Made by a program: the position numbers and the translations under genes. Below are positions 24,471 through 33,171 of a DNA stretch of 44,173 nt, piece after piece. The stretch is taken from NCBI GenBank assembly GCA_937910785.1, contig CALDLG010000162.1, forward strand, positions 1 through 44,173, written 5' to 3'. Each line of letters begins with the position of its first letter. Positions within the stretch are counted from its first letter, which is position 1. The notes beneath the pieces were generated by a model, which was given only the letters and a program-made list of their open reading frames with translations, made no database searches and was not told where the DNA came from. This DNA is from an uncultured Lachnospiraceae bacterium. GTDB lineage: Bacteria > Bacillota > Clostridia > Lachnospirales > Lachnospiraceae.

Positions 24471-27047
24471 ATGGATAAAAAGACAATGAACTTTTTCAAA
24501 AGCAGCATTATCAGTGTCGTTGCCGTCAGTATCGCGGTTTTTATTGCGCTGACACTGTTTATGTCCGCGAAAACGGAAGCATCGGTTGAAGAAATCAGTC
24601 AAAGTTACATGTCCGAAATGAGTATTCAGGTTCAGCAGAAGTTCCAGTCGATCATTGATCTGCGTCTGTCCCAGGTGAGCGGATTGATAAAGGTCACCTG
24701 GTCGGAAGAAATGGTTTACAATGACGATCTTAAGGAAAATCTGGTGTCGAGCGCGCAGGTCAGGGATTTCAGTTATCTGGCGCTTTATGCCGGAGAAGAG
24801 AATATGGAGGTCATTCTGGGAGAAGAGCTGCATTATACGGACAATCAGCATATGATGGAACGTCTGATGCAGGATGGAAGCATGATTGCGGAAGCGGAGA
24901 CAGATGATGGAAACAGGGTTCTGCTGCTTGGCATGCGTGCGGAATATCCAATGGAGAACGGTGGAAAAAGTACGGCGATAATCGCCGGGGTTTCCATGGA
25001 TTATCTGAGTAAAGCCCTTTTTCTGGATGAAGAGGATACGGCGGTATACTATCATATCATCGATATAAACGGTAACTTTGTGATCAGGAGCAGCGGCGCT
25101 TTCAGAGAGAGTTATTTTGAGCGTATTATGGAGACCTATGAGAAATATGACGGGAAGATGCCGGAGGACTATGTGCGGGAGATGTCCGATGCCATGCATA
25201 ATAATGAAGTATATTATGCAAATGTGGTAGTAGAGGGAGAGGGAAAACAGATATACTGTTCCAGACTTCCCGGCAATACGGACTGGTATCTGATTTTCGC
25301 GATGCCGATGGACTTCATGACGAAATCCGTATCCGAGCTGGCAGCTGTCAGAGTCTGGGTTACGCTTGCCTCTGTCCTGATTATCTTTGTTGCGATGGGA
25401 GTTATTTTTCTGATGTATTATCGCCTGTCGATGAAACAGATTGATAATCTGGCCAAGGCGAGACAGGAGGCCGTGCATGCGAATATGGCGAAAAGCGATT
25501 TCCTTGCGAGCATGAGCCATGATATCCGGACACCGATGAACGCGATTATCGGTATGACAGGAATTGCGCAGAAAAATCCCGGAGACAGAGACCGGGTGGA
25601 AGATTGTCTTCGAAAAATCAGTCTTTCCAGTAAGCATCTGCTTAATTTGATCAATGATGTGCTGGATATGTCCAAGATTGACAGCGGCAAGATGGTGCTC
25701 AATATGATACCGATTTCTCTCCGGGAGCAGATGGACGATCTGGTCAATATCGTACAGCCGCAGGTGAGCGCGAAAAAACAGATATTCGACATTTTTATCA
25801 GGAATATTTATGTAGAGGATGTTATCTGCGATAATGTGCGGTTGAATCAGGTGCTGTTAAACCTGCTCTCCAATGCGATCAAATTCACGCCGGAAGGCGG
25901 GAGAGTCGATGTTTATATGTATCAGGAGAAGCTGGAGGGAGACGAAAATGCAGATACCATCCGGACCCATTTTCTTGTAAAGGATACGGGGATCGGCATG
26001 TCGCCCGAATTTCAGGCGAAGATCTGGGATACCTTTGCAAGAGAAGAGAATGAGCAGGTGCGTTACATTACGGGAAGCGGTCTTGGTACATCCATCGCCA
26101 AGAAGATCGTGGACCTGATGGGCGGAACGATTGAATTAGAGAGCGAACAGGGAAAGGGAAGCACGTTCCATGTTACGCTGGATTTACAGAAATCAGACGT
26201 TGATCTGGAAGGAATGATGCTGCCGGAATGGAATATTCTGGTGGTGGATGACAATCAGGATCTGTGTGAAAGCGCCGTGGAAAATCTCAAGGAGCTCGGA
26301 GCACATGCGGAGTGGACGCTGAACGGCATGAAAGCGATTGAAATGATCGAGGAGCGCCACCATAAAAACGACGATTACAAATTCGTTCTGATCGACTGGA
26401 AGATGCCGGGTATGGACGGTGTTGAGACGATACGGGAGATTCGAAAAAGAGTCGGAATGGATATTCCGATATTCCTGATTTCCGCTTATGACTGGAGCGA
26501 TATGGAAGAGGCGGTGGATGAATCCATGATCGAGGGATTTATTTCCAAGCCGTTGTTTAAATCGACTCTGTTTCATCGCCTGAAACAATACATGGACTGT
26601 TATAATGAAACACAGGAGCAGGATTCTGCGATGGAGGCAGACCTTACCGGTAAACGCATTCTTCTGGCGGAGGATATCGATCTGAACTGGGAGGTGGCAA
26701 GCGCAATTCTTTCCATGACGGGAGTAGAGCTTGAAAGAGCCGTGAATGGCCAGGAGTGTCTGGATATGTTCGAGCAATCGGAAATCGGATATTATGACGC
26801 GGTTCTGATGGATATCCGGATGCCTGTTATGGACGGTTATGACGCGACGCGCGCAATCAAGGCATTAGAGCGTAAGGACAGTGATCTGCCGATTATCGCG
26901 ATGACGGCCGATGCTTTTTCCGATGATGCACAGCGATGCCTGGAATGCGGAATGGTGGCGCATATTGCGAAGCCGATTGACGTGAAGGAATGCATGCGTA
27001 TACTGAATAAGTATCTGGGAAGCAAAAATGAGGGAGAGAACGAATGA
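24471..27047 (+). CDS. Membrane hybrid histidine kinase with extracytoplasmic sensor and two receivers
   Basis: Kinase of 858 residues. TM1 about 10-32, an extracytoplasmic region of about 250 residues with the strand/helix pattern of a Cache-type sensor (QVQQKFQSIIDLRLSQVSGL..., YHIIDINGNFVIRSS), and TM2 about 290-315. HisKA follows with SHDIRTPMNAI (H350), then HATPase with N-box NLLSNAIKFTPEGG and G-boxes DTGIGM and GSGLGTSI. Receiver 1 has D642 in LIDWKMPGMDG; receiver 2 has D781 in LMDIRMPVMDGY, each with its conserved K. ATG 24471 is favoured by GGAGAAGG; an ATG six codons earlier is possible. It shares a 4-bp overlap with the lipoprotein gene. Ligand unknown; small molecules are typical for Cache domains. 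Confidence 0.9.
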   Translation: MDKKTMNFFKSSIISVVAVSIAVFIALTLFMSAKTEASVEEISQSYMSEMSIQVQQKFQSIIDLRLSQVSGLIKVTWSEEMVYNDDLKENLVSSAQVRDFSYLALYAGEENMEVILGEELHYTDNQHMMERLMQDGSMIAEAETDDGNRVLLLGMRAEYPMENGGKSTAIIAGVSMDYLSKALFLDEEDTAVYYHIIDINGNFVIRSSGAFRESYFERIMETYEKYDGKMPEDYVREMSDAMHNNEVYYANVVVEGEGKQIYCSRLPGNTDWYLIFAMPMDFMTKSVSELAAVRVWVTLASVLIIFVAMGVIFLMYYRLSMKQIDNLAKARQEAVHANMAKSDFLASMSHDIRTPMNAIIGMTGIAQKNPGDRDRVEDCLRKISLSSKHLLNLINDVLDMSKIDSGKMVLNMIPISLREQMDDLVNIVQPQVSAKKQIFDIFIRNIYVEDVICDNVRLNQVLLNLLSNAIKFTPEGGRVDVYMYQEKLEGDENADTIRTHFLVKDTGIGMSPEFQAKIWDTFAREENEQVRYITGSGLGTSIAKKIVDLMGGTIELESEQGKGSTFHVTLDLQKSDVDLEGMMLPEWNILVVDDNQDLCESAVENLKELGAHAEWTLNGMKAIEMIEERHHKNDDYKFVLIDWKMPGMDGVETIREIRKRVGMDIPIFLISAYDWSDMEEAVDESMIEGFISKPLFKSTLFHRLKQYMDCYNETQEQDSAMEADLTGKRILLAEDIDLNWEVASAILSMTGVELERAVNGQECLDMFEQSEIGYYDAVLMDIRMPVMDGYDATRAIKALERKDSDLPIIAMTADAFSDDAQRCLECGMVAHIAKPIDVKECMRILNKYLGSKNEGENE

Positions 27048-28354
27048 AAAATAAAATAATCACTGCATTGTTACTGTTGTCTTTGGTATCCGGACTGACT
27101 GCCTGCGGAGCGAAGGAACCGAGTGCTTCCGACCTGACTTCGAAGAGAGCGCAGGGAAATGAAACGGAGACGGCCGGGGAGACTGTTGACGAAGAAGAAA
27201 CGGAAAAAGAAGCCGGGGAAACGAAAGAGGAACCGGAAAATACGGAAAAGGAAGAGGCGGAGAAAGAAGACGCGGAAAAAGAAGATACGGGTGCAGTGAG
27301 CGGCGTCGTATTCGGCTCTAAGGAAGCGAAAGGATATGATGGCTTTGAATATCTGATGGAAGAGCTCATTTCCACATCCAATACCAGGTCGGGTGAGAAG
27401 AAGACGCTGTCCGTTTTCGTTCCGGACGGAGATTATCCCAGCGTTTCCGGCTCCTATGCGACGAGTGACCGCATGGGCGTTATGGTGAACGTGGATATCG
27501 ACCCGTACCTTCAGTATAATTATGAGGACTATACGGTAGAAGAGAATCTGGAAGCCTATGTGGAAGAAGAATTGTCATATTCCTCTTATCTGTACTGCGT
27601 TGAGATCGGAGAAGTGGAAGCGATCGGGAAAGATGCCGCAATGTGCGAAGTGACCTATATGCAGTATGATTCCTATGACGGCCTCTATGCGCCGTATTAT
27701 CAGGTATATTATCTGAAAGAGCTGGGCGATGATGTGATGGGGCTGGTGGATATCTGCATTATAGCCGAAGAAACGACCGGTAAGACGAAAGATCTGTTGG
27801 CGGAGCTTTCTTCCTTCTATCAGGTTGAAATCGGCTGGGATGAGTCCTTCGCGGAGACGAAGTGGGTGGAATTTGAAAGCAGCGACGAATATAATGCCGA
27901 TGCCTTCAATATTGGTTATATGACATTTGAACTGCCGGATGGATGGGAGAAGGATGAAACCGAAAGCACATACAGCGAGTCTGTTTTTGCGCCGAAGGGT
28001 GATGCGATCGGTGAATACGGATATCTTTCCATCGAAGAAGATTATGCTTACGATGACGGTGTTATTGACGAAATGCTTTCGGATCTGGAATATACGCAGA
28101 GTTATTTTGAAGATGTGCTTGGAGAAGACGTGTCGGATCTCGTGATCGAGGATGCCGGCGAGACGTTCTTAGGCAGAACGCTCAAGATGGAAATGAAAGC
28201 CGAAGGAGATACCGGGATCTTCTATATTGCCCAGAGCGGTGATTATCAGTACGCGGTTTATGCGGTTATCTGGGCAGGCGAGGGTGATGCGGCAAGAGCC
28301 GATGTAGAAGCGGCCCTTGATATGTTCTTTGAAACAGGAAAATTGAACAAGTAG
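27044..28354 (+). CDS. Lipoprotein with acidic linker and C-terminal domain shared with the next gene
   Basis: Predicted lipoprotein of 436 residues: lipobox LTAC with C21. Residues about 30-85 are a low-complexity Glu/Lys/Thr linker. A middle region (about 95-285) has no recognised family. The C-terminal part from about 293 (TFELPDGWEKDE...) to the end matches the second half of the next lipoprotein, including VFAP, IEDAG, TFLG and MFFETG. The start overlaps the hybrid kinase stop by ATGA, so the two are translated together. Being anchored outside next to a membrane sensor, it may feed that kinase; this is inference. Confidence 0.8.
   Translation: MKNKIITALLLLSLVSGLTACGAKEPSASDLTSKRAQGNETETAGETVDEEETEKEAGETKEEPENTEKEEAEKEDAEKEDTGAVSGVVFGSKEAKGYDGFEYLMEELISTSNTRSGEKKTLSVFVPDGDYPSVSGSYATSDRMGVMVNVDIDPYLQYNYEDYTVEENLEAYVEEELSYSSYLYCVEIGEVEAIGKDAAMCEVTYMQYDSYDGLYAPYYQVYYLKELGDDVMGLVDICIIAEETTGKTKDLLAELSSFYQVEIGWDESFAETKWVEFESSDEYNADAFNIGYMTFELPDGWEKDETESTYSESVFAPKGDAIGEYGYLSIEEDYAYDDGVIDEMLSDLEYTQSYFEDVLGEDVSDLVIEDAGETFLGRTLKMEMKAEGDTGIFYIAQSGDYQYAVYAVIWAGEGDAARADVEAALDMFFETGKLNK
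27181..27292 (+). repeat. Purine-rich low-complexity tract encoding a Glu/Lys linker
   Basis: About 110 bp built from degenerate GAA/GAG/AAA codons, with the unit EKE(E/D)AEKED seen twice at the end. It encodes the linker behind the lipid anchor. Such tracts vary in length between strains. Confidence 0.6.
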
Positions 28355-28373
28355 TTGAGCTTGACAGCGTATG

Positions 28374-28411
28374 AAATGCCGGTTTCCGATGACATGGGAG
28401 CTGGCATTTTT
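28374..28411 (+). terminator. Attenuator-like hairpin between the two lipoprotein genes
   Basis: AAATGCCGG (28374-28382) pairs with CTGGCATTT (28401-28409) including one G-T pair, and T's follow to 28411. Loop 18 bases. It lies between the first lipoprotein stop and the GGGAGGG site of the second, so it could end or reduce transcription into the second gene. Confidence 0.5.
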
Positions 28412-28433
28412 CGCACATGGGAGGGCTGTCATC

Positions 28434-29333
28434 ATGAGAAAAAGGGGAATTATAACGGGTGTCTGTATCTGTCTGGTAACAGGGCTTTTTGGCTGCGGAA
28501 GGGAAACGTCGGATATTCCGGACCTTTCCGTCAACAGGGTGCGGCATGGGGCATATGCGGAGGCAGATGACCAGTCCGCAAGGAGAGAAACGGCAGGGCA
28601 GAAATCCGTCGGGAAAGAGGATACCGAAGGGAAGCCGGAAGAGAGGGCATCGTCCGGAAAGAGATCGGAAAGACAGGGGGCTTCCGAAGAAAACGCGTCG
28701 GAAAGAAAGCCTGTGGAAAAGAGATCCGGGGATCACGGGGCGCCGGAGAAGAAATCGGAGGAAGCGGCTTCCCGTTATGAACAGGAGCATTACAGGGAGG
28801 AAGCATCCGAAGATTCCGGGAGGAGGCAGACAGGCATCGATAATCTTTTTCAGGTGGACTGTCTTACCTTTGAACTTCCGGATGGATGGGATGTAGACGA
28901 GTATATGAGCAACGGCTACGATACGGTTTTCGCGCCGGGCGGCAACGCAGAAACGGCAATGAGCTGTCTGATCGTTTCGGAGGTTACTTACGCGGACCAT
29001 GTGGTGGAGCTGTTTCTGGAGGATACGGAAGAAATGCAGCGGGAGATGGAAGAAATTCTGGGCGGCGAAGAAGGCAAGGTAAGCATTGAGGATGCAGGGA
29101 TGACTTTTCTGGGGCATACGGTCAGAGTCGAAGTGCAGATGCTGGCGGATGAGGAACCGGGTGTCATTGTGTTTTATTTCGCAGAGGATGATAAAAATCT
29201 CTATATTCTGTACGCTCTTACGCTGTTTGAACCGGGAGAAAGAATCGGAAACGATATCGGTCTTTCGGAAGAGATGAAAGATGCGCTTGCCATGTTTTTC
29301 GAAACGGGAGAGGTAGATAACCGGAGCGTATAG
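28434..29333 (+). CDS. Lipoprotein, paralogue of the preceding one in its C-terminal domain
   Basis: Predicted lipoprotein of 299 residues with lipobox GLFGC (C21). A charged Arg/Glu/Ser-rich linker spans about 30-130. From about 145 (TFELPDGWDVDE...) the product aligns with the C-terminal domain of the preceding lipoprotein, sharing VFAP, IEDAG, TFLGHT and MFFETGE. The middle domain of the longer protein is absent here, so this looks like a shortened duplicate. ATG 28434 follows GGGAGGG and begins a clean lipoprotein signal; earlier in-frame starts do not. Function unknown. Confidence 0.8.
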   Translation: MRKRGIITGVCICLVTGLFGCGRETSDIPDLSVNRVRHGAYAEADDQSARRETAGQKSVGKEDTEGKPEERASSGKRSERQGASEENASERKPVEKRSGDHGAPEKKSEEAASRYEQEHYREEASEDSGRRQTGIDNLFQVDCLTFELPDGWDVDEYMSNGYDTVFAPGGNAETAMSCLIVSEVTYADHVVELFLEDTEEMQREMEEILGGEEGKVSIEDAGMTFLGHTVRVEVQMLADEEPGVIVFYFAEDDKNLYILYALTLFEPGERIGNDIGLSEEMKDALAMFFETGEVDNRSV

Positions 29334-29340
29334 GAAGGGC

Positions 29341-30723
29341 ATGGATAGCGTTATGACGGATTTTTATCGGAAAATGAAAAGACTCCTTTTCGCACTGGCG
29401 CTGACAGCCGGCATGAATATGGCGGGCATTCTGATCGTTACGCATACGGGAGGAGTCCGGGCGGCGTTTCTTATCACTGCGGCCACGGCTTTTTTCCTGT
29501 ATGCGAACGTTATGCCGGCCGACGGCCGGCCGGATAAGAAGCAGGCGGAAACGAAACGGCTGCGACAGCTTCATAAGGGCTTTCTGTTGATTTTTTATGC
29601 GGGAGTTACTTTCCTGACAGGCAGCGTATGGCAGCTGTGGGCGTTATCTGTTCTGCCGTTTGGGAATGTGAAGGAGATACTGTTTTATGTGCCGGCTATT
29701 TTGCTCTGGCTGTTTGGTGAAGGGATTCTGCTTCTGAACGGGAGCCTTCGCCTGATGGCTGTGTCCGTGCAGATGGGTATTCGATATCGGCTGTTATTAT
29801 GGCTGTGTTTCTGGGTACCGGTGGTGAATCTGGTTCTTTTCTACCGGATTTATAAGCTGGCAGAGCAGGAATATGAAACGGAGCTGGAAAAGGAAGAGTT
29901 AGACGCCGTACGAAAGGAAAGCGAATGCTGTCATACGAAATATCCGCTTCTGATGGTGCATGGCGTATTCTTCCGGGACGTGCGTTTTCTGAATTACTGG
30001 GGAAGAATACCGAAGGAGCTGATGCGAAACGGCGCGGTGATTTACTATGGCAATCAGCAGTCCGCCGCATCCGTGGAGGCCTGCGGGCAGGAGCTGGCAG
30101 AGCGCATCCGGCAGATCGTTCTGGAGACCGGGTGCGGGAAAGTCAACATCATCGCCCATTCCAAAGGCGGCCTGGATGCCCGGTATGCGGTCAGCAAATG
30201 CGGCATGGCGGATTATACGGCGTCTTTGACGACGATCAATACACCGCATGGAGGATGTTTTTTCGCGGATTATCTTCTGGAAAAGGCGCCGGAGGGACTA
30301 AGGCATTTTCTGGCAAAACGGTATAACGGCACGCTGCGCAGACTGGGGGAAGCGTCCCCCGATTTTCTGGGAGCGGTGACCGATCTGACCGCGAGGGCCT
30401 GTCAGGAAAGAAACCGGGAACTGCGAGACGGCGAAAAGGTGTATTATCAGAGCGTGGCGTCTTATATGAAGAAGGCACGCGGCGGACGCTTTCCGTTGAA
30501 TGCGTCCTATTATCTCGTGAAGCATTTTGATGGAGAAAATGACGGGCTCGTCTCCATAGAGTCCGCAAAGTGGGGAGATACCTGTAAGGTGCTGTATCCA
30601 CCAGGCCGGCGGGGGATTTCACATGGTGACATGATCGATCTGAACAGGGAAAATATACCGGGATTTGATGTAAGAGAATTTTATGTAAACCTTGTGTCAG
30701 ATCTGAAGAGGAAGGGACTATGA
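29341..30723 (+). CDS. Multi-spanning membrane protein with C-terminal lipase-like alpha/beta hydrolase domain
   Basis: Product of 460 residues. The N-terminal 190 residues contain about five or six hydrophobic helices. The remainder is an alpha/beta hydrolase: YPLLMVHGVFF (oxyanion region), nucleophile elbow AHSKGG with S274, a TTINTPHGG strand typical of lipases, a likely Asp in DGENDGLVS and His in ISHGDM. The first Gly of GxSxG is Ala, as in Bacillus-type lipases. It may act on lipids or lipid-linked substrates at the membrane. An ATG at 29353 is an alternative start. Its stop overlaps the start of the next gene by ATGA, so the two are coupled. Hydrolase fold confident, substrate unknown. 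Confidence 0.8.
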   Translation: MDSVMTDFYRKMKRLLFALALTAGMNMAGILIVTHTGGVRAAFLITAATAFFLYANVMPADGRPDKKQAETKRLRQLHKGFLLIFYAGVTFLTGSVWQLWALSVLPFGNVKEILFYVPAILLWLFGEGILLLNGSLRLMAVSVQMGIRYRLLLWLCFWVPVVNLVLFYRIYKLAEQEYETELEKEELDAVRKESECCHTKYPLLMVHGVFFRDVRFLNYWGRIPKELMRNGAVIYYGNQQSAASVEACGQELAERIRQIVLETGCGKVNIIAHSKGGLDARYAVSKCGMADYTASLTTINTPHGGCFFADYLLEKAPEGLRHFLAKRYNGTLRRLGEASPDFLGAVTDLTARACQERNRELRDGEKVYYQSVASYMKKARGGRFPLNASYYLVKHFDGENDGLVSIESAKWGDTCKVLYPPGRRGISHGDMIDLNRENIPGFDVREFYVNLVSDLKRKGL

Positions 30724-31466
30724 AAAAGGAGATTTTCAGTATTTTATGCAGTTTGTTCTGCTTTGGCTATTGTGTTCTGATTTACAGCATTAAGTCCGGG
30801 ACACGCTTTTATCTGATCTGGGGTATGGGCGGCTGCTTTTTTCTCGGACTTACCGCGTTCTGGCACTTCGGCATATGGTCGAAGCTTCCGCATGGATTGC
30901 AGAGAACGATTCTGGGTATGCTGCTTTTCGGAATTCTTGTATTTGTCATCACGGAAGGCTGCATCATCAGCGGTTTCCGGGCAAAAGGCGGGGAAAATCT
31001 CGATTATATCATCGTGCTCGGTGCGCAGGTAAAGGAGAACGGACCTTCCGCAGCGCTGAAATATCGTCTTGACGCCGCATATGATTATCTTGTGGAGAAT
31101 GAGAACACAATCTGCATCGTTTCCGGCGGACAGGGGGCGAACGAGCCTCACAGCGAGGCACAGGGCATGTATTGGTATCTGACGGAAAAGGGGATAGCGG
31201 CGGAGCGCATTCTTTTGGAGGACAAGTCGACGAACACTTCGGAGAATATCGCTTTCAGTGCGGTCTTTCTGGATATGGAAAAGGACAGCGTGGGAATCGT
31301 GACGAACAATTTCCATGTCTTCCGCGGCGTTCATCTGGCGAGGCATTATGGAATAAAAAATGTCTGCGGCATTTCGGCAGGGTCCAATGTTTTTTTTCAG
31401 CTGAATAATATGGTTCGGGAGTTTTTTGGTATTATGAAGGATCTGGTCTGCGGAAATCTTTTGTGA
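30720..31466 (+). CDS. YdcF/SanA-like DUF218 membrane protein
   Basis: Protein of 248 residues with three hydrophobic segments (about 5-23, 28-47, 58-80) followed by a DUF218 domain: DYIIVLGAQVKENGPSAAL, VSGGQGANEPHSEA, LEDKSTNTSEN and TNNFHVFRG. This family (ElyC, SanA, YdcF) has been tied to envelope polysaccharide metabolism in other bacteria. It overlaps the lipase-like gene by 4 bp, suggesting one envelope-related unit. The exact reaction is unknown. Confidence 0.87.
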   Translation: MKKEIFSILCSLFCFGYCVLIYSIKSGTRFYLIWGMGGCFFLGLTAFWHFGIWSKLPHGLQRTILGMLLFGILVFVITEGCIISGFRAKGGENLDYIIVLGAQVKENGPSAALKYRLDAAYDYLVENENTICIVSGGQGANEPHSEAQGMYWYLTEKGIAAERILLEDKSTNTSENIAFSAVFLDMEKDSVGIVTNNFHVFRGVHLARHYGIKNVCGISAGSNVFFQLNNMVREFFGIMKDLVCGNLL

Positions 31467-31532
31467 AGCGGGAAATTTTGAGAAGCGGAAGATTATGATT
31501 TTTCAGGAAAGCCGAATATTTTGATTTTGCCA

Positions 31533-31561
31533 TTGGCGCAGATGCGCTGATATGGTAAAAT
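31533..31561 (+). promoter_or_regulatory. Promoter for the TPR lipoprotein gene
   Basis: TTGGCG (31533-31538), 17 bp and TAAAAT (31556-31561), the latter preceded by TGG as in an extended -10. It lies in the 120-bp gap after the YdcF-like gene and about 25 bp before the ATG. Confidence 0.5.
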
Positions 31562-31586
31562 GTACATAAGTTTGTGAATCAGGCTG

Positions 31587-32651
31587 ATGAAAGGGCATGG
31601 GGATCAGGTGTTAAGAACAAAAGTATTTACAATAGCTGCCGTTGCTTTGCTTTTGTGCGCGGGGTGCGGCGCGGAAGAAAAAACGGATAACATCAGCGCC
31701 GGTATGGCGGCGATACAGAATCTGGAATATGAACAGGCGATTCAGTGCTTCGATGCCGCAATGGAGGCCAAAGAGGATGAAAGACAGTTATGCCGCGGCA
31801 TGGGTCTGGCTTATATGGGCCTGTCTCAATACGACAGCGCGGCTGCCTGGCTGGAGAAGGCGCTGCAGCTCAGCGACGGCAGACCGGAGGATATGGATTA
31901 CGACATCAATTATTATCTGGCGACGGCTTATTTTCGAAACGGACAGGCAGAGGAGGCGATCAGCTCCTATGATGCCATATTGGCCCTGCGGCCGAAGGAA
32001 GTGGAGGCCTGCTACCTGCGAGGGTGCGTGAAGCTTTACAGCGGGAATTACGACAGCGCCAAGCTGGATTTCGATCAGGCGATTTCGATGGACCCGGAGA
32101 ACTACGACCGGCTGATCAGGATCTATATCGCGCTGGTGGATAACGGTTATAAGGAGGTCGGCAGGGAATATTTCGAGCAGGTTATCGGGAATAATGAGAA
32201 GTCCATTTCCGACTACGATCTGGGACGGATCTACTATTATCTGGGAGATTATGAAAACGCGAAGTATTATCTTTCTCAGGTGAAAATTTCTTCCAATTAT
32301 GAAGCATCCCTGTACCTTGGAAGAACTTATGAGGCGCTGGGCGATTACAATTATGCTTCCAGTATTTACAACGATTATACGCTGAATGACCAGACCCATG
32401 CCGAGATTTATAATCAGCTGGGACTCTGCCGGATGCAGATGGGAGAGTATGAGCTGGCGCTGTCGGCTTTTCAGTCCGCAATGAATATTGAAGGAAACGG
32501 AATGATGCAGACCCTGAAATTCAATGAGATTGTCGCTTACGAATATATGAAGGACTTTAAGACGGCGGCGGCGCTGATGAGCGATTATCTGAAATCCTAT
32601 CCGGATGATGCGGCGGCGGAGCGGGAATACCAGTTTCTGAAAACAAGATAG
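31587..32651 (+). CDS. TPR-repeat lipoprotein
   Basis: Predicted lipoprotein of 354 residues. The signal ends in LLCAGC, with the lipidated Cys followed by GAEEKTDN. The remainder is a solenoid of tetratricopeptide repeats, visible as repeated patterns such as YEQAIQCFDAAM, YDSAAAWLEKAL, YDSAKLDFDQAI, YENAKYYLSQV, and YELALSAFQSAM, about eight units. TPR lipoproteins act as scaffolds for envelope complexes. A GTG at 31608 (giving VLRTKVF...) is an alternative start with a classic short n-region. It precedes the Nudix gene, which has its own promoter. Confidence 0.85.
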   Translation: MKGHGDQVLRTKVFTIAAVALLLCAGCGAEEKTDNISAGMAAIQNLEYEQAIQCFDAAMEAKEDERQLCRGMGLAYMGLSQYDSAAAWLEKALQLSDGRPEDMDYDINYYLATAYFRNGQAEEAISSYDAILALRPKEVEACYLRGCVKLYSGNYDSAKLDFDQAISMDPENYDRLIRIYIALVDNGYKEVGREYFEQVIGNNEKSISDYDLGRIYYYLGDYENAKYYLSQVKISSNYEASLYLGRTYEALGDYNYASSIYNDYTLNDQTHAEIYNQLGLCRMQMGEYELALSAFQSAMNIEGNGMMQTLKFNEIVAYEYMKDFKTAAALMSDYLKSYPDDAAAEREYQFLKTR

Positions 32652-32660
32652 TGTTGTTTG

Positions 32661-32689
32661 TTGACAAGAAGAAAGGGCAATGGTACGAT
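32661..32689 (+). promoter_or_regulatory. Strong promoter upstream of the Nudix-pyr genes
   Basis: TTGACA (32661-32666), 17-bp spacer, TACGAT (32684-32689) with TGG immediately before it. It begins 9 bp after the TPR gene stop and 38 bp before the Nudix start, and could drive the Nudix, pyrF and pyrE genes. Confidence 0.6.
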
Positions 32690-32726
32690 ATCTGGTGTAG
32701 AGACATGGAAAGGAATGGTAAATGAT

Positions 32727-33131
32727 ATGGGAAAAACTTTTATACGCGTGAAGGGCATCATCAAAAAAGATGACAGATATTTATTGGTAAAACGCTGGGT
32801 GGATGACCATATTCCGGAACCTTTTATATGGGAATTCATCGATACGGAAGTAAATCACGGGGAGGCCCCGGATGAGGCGGTGCTGCGTGCGATACAGGAA
32901 CTGCTGTCCATAGACGGCCGGATAGAGAAAATAGAGTATACATGGTCCAACATGCTGGGGGATACGCATTGCGTCGGCATTGCTTATATCTGCTCCATTC
33001 CGGAGGATGAGGAGAAGCATATTATTTTACCGGAAGAATACGGCGAGTATGAGTGGGTAAAGAGAGAAGAATTTGAGGATTATATCGAAAACCAGTTTGT
33101 TTTGCAGGATCTGAAGGATAAGACACTTTAA
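32727..33131 (+). CDS. Nudix-fold protein with degenerate Nudix box
   Basis: Small protein of 134 residues with the Nudix fold: IRVKGIIKKDDRYLLVKRW, a Nudix-box region HGEAPDEAVLRAIQELLSID, and late strands ending in EYEWVKREEFEDYI. In the box the REUxEE core has become RAxQEL, so the residues that bind the catalytic metal are mostly missing. It may bind a nucleotide rather than cleave it. ATG 32727 gives the expected fold start; an ATG four codons earlier is also open. Lies directly upstream of pyrF. Confidence 0.7.
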   Translation: MGKTFIRVKGIIKKDDRYLLVKRWVDDHIPEPFIWEFIDTEVNHGEAPDEAVLRAIQELLSIDGRIEKIEYTWSNMLGDTHCVGIAYICSIPEDEEKHIILPEEYGEYEWVKREEFEDYIENQFVLQDLKDKTL

Positions 33132-33171
33132 GAGGGATCGTCCCGCGTATGGAAAGGGCATGGTTATAAAG

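Noticed and set aside
24291..25637. Long open frame on the minus strand opposite the HPt and hybrid kinase genes
   Set aside because: It is antisense to well-supported kinase coding sequence, has no recognisable domain and its composition (many His, Arg, Leu) is typical of a shadow frame.
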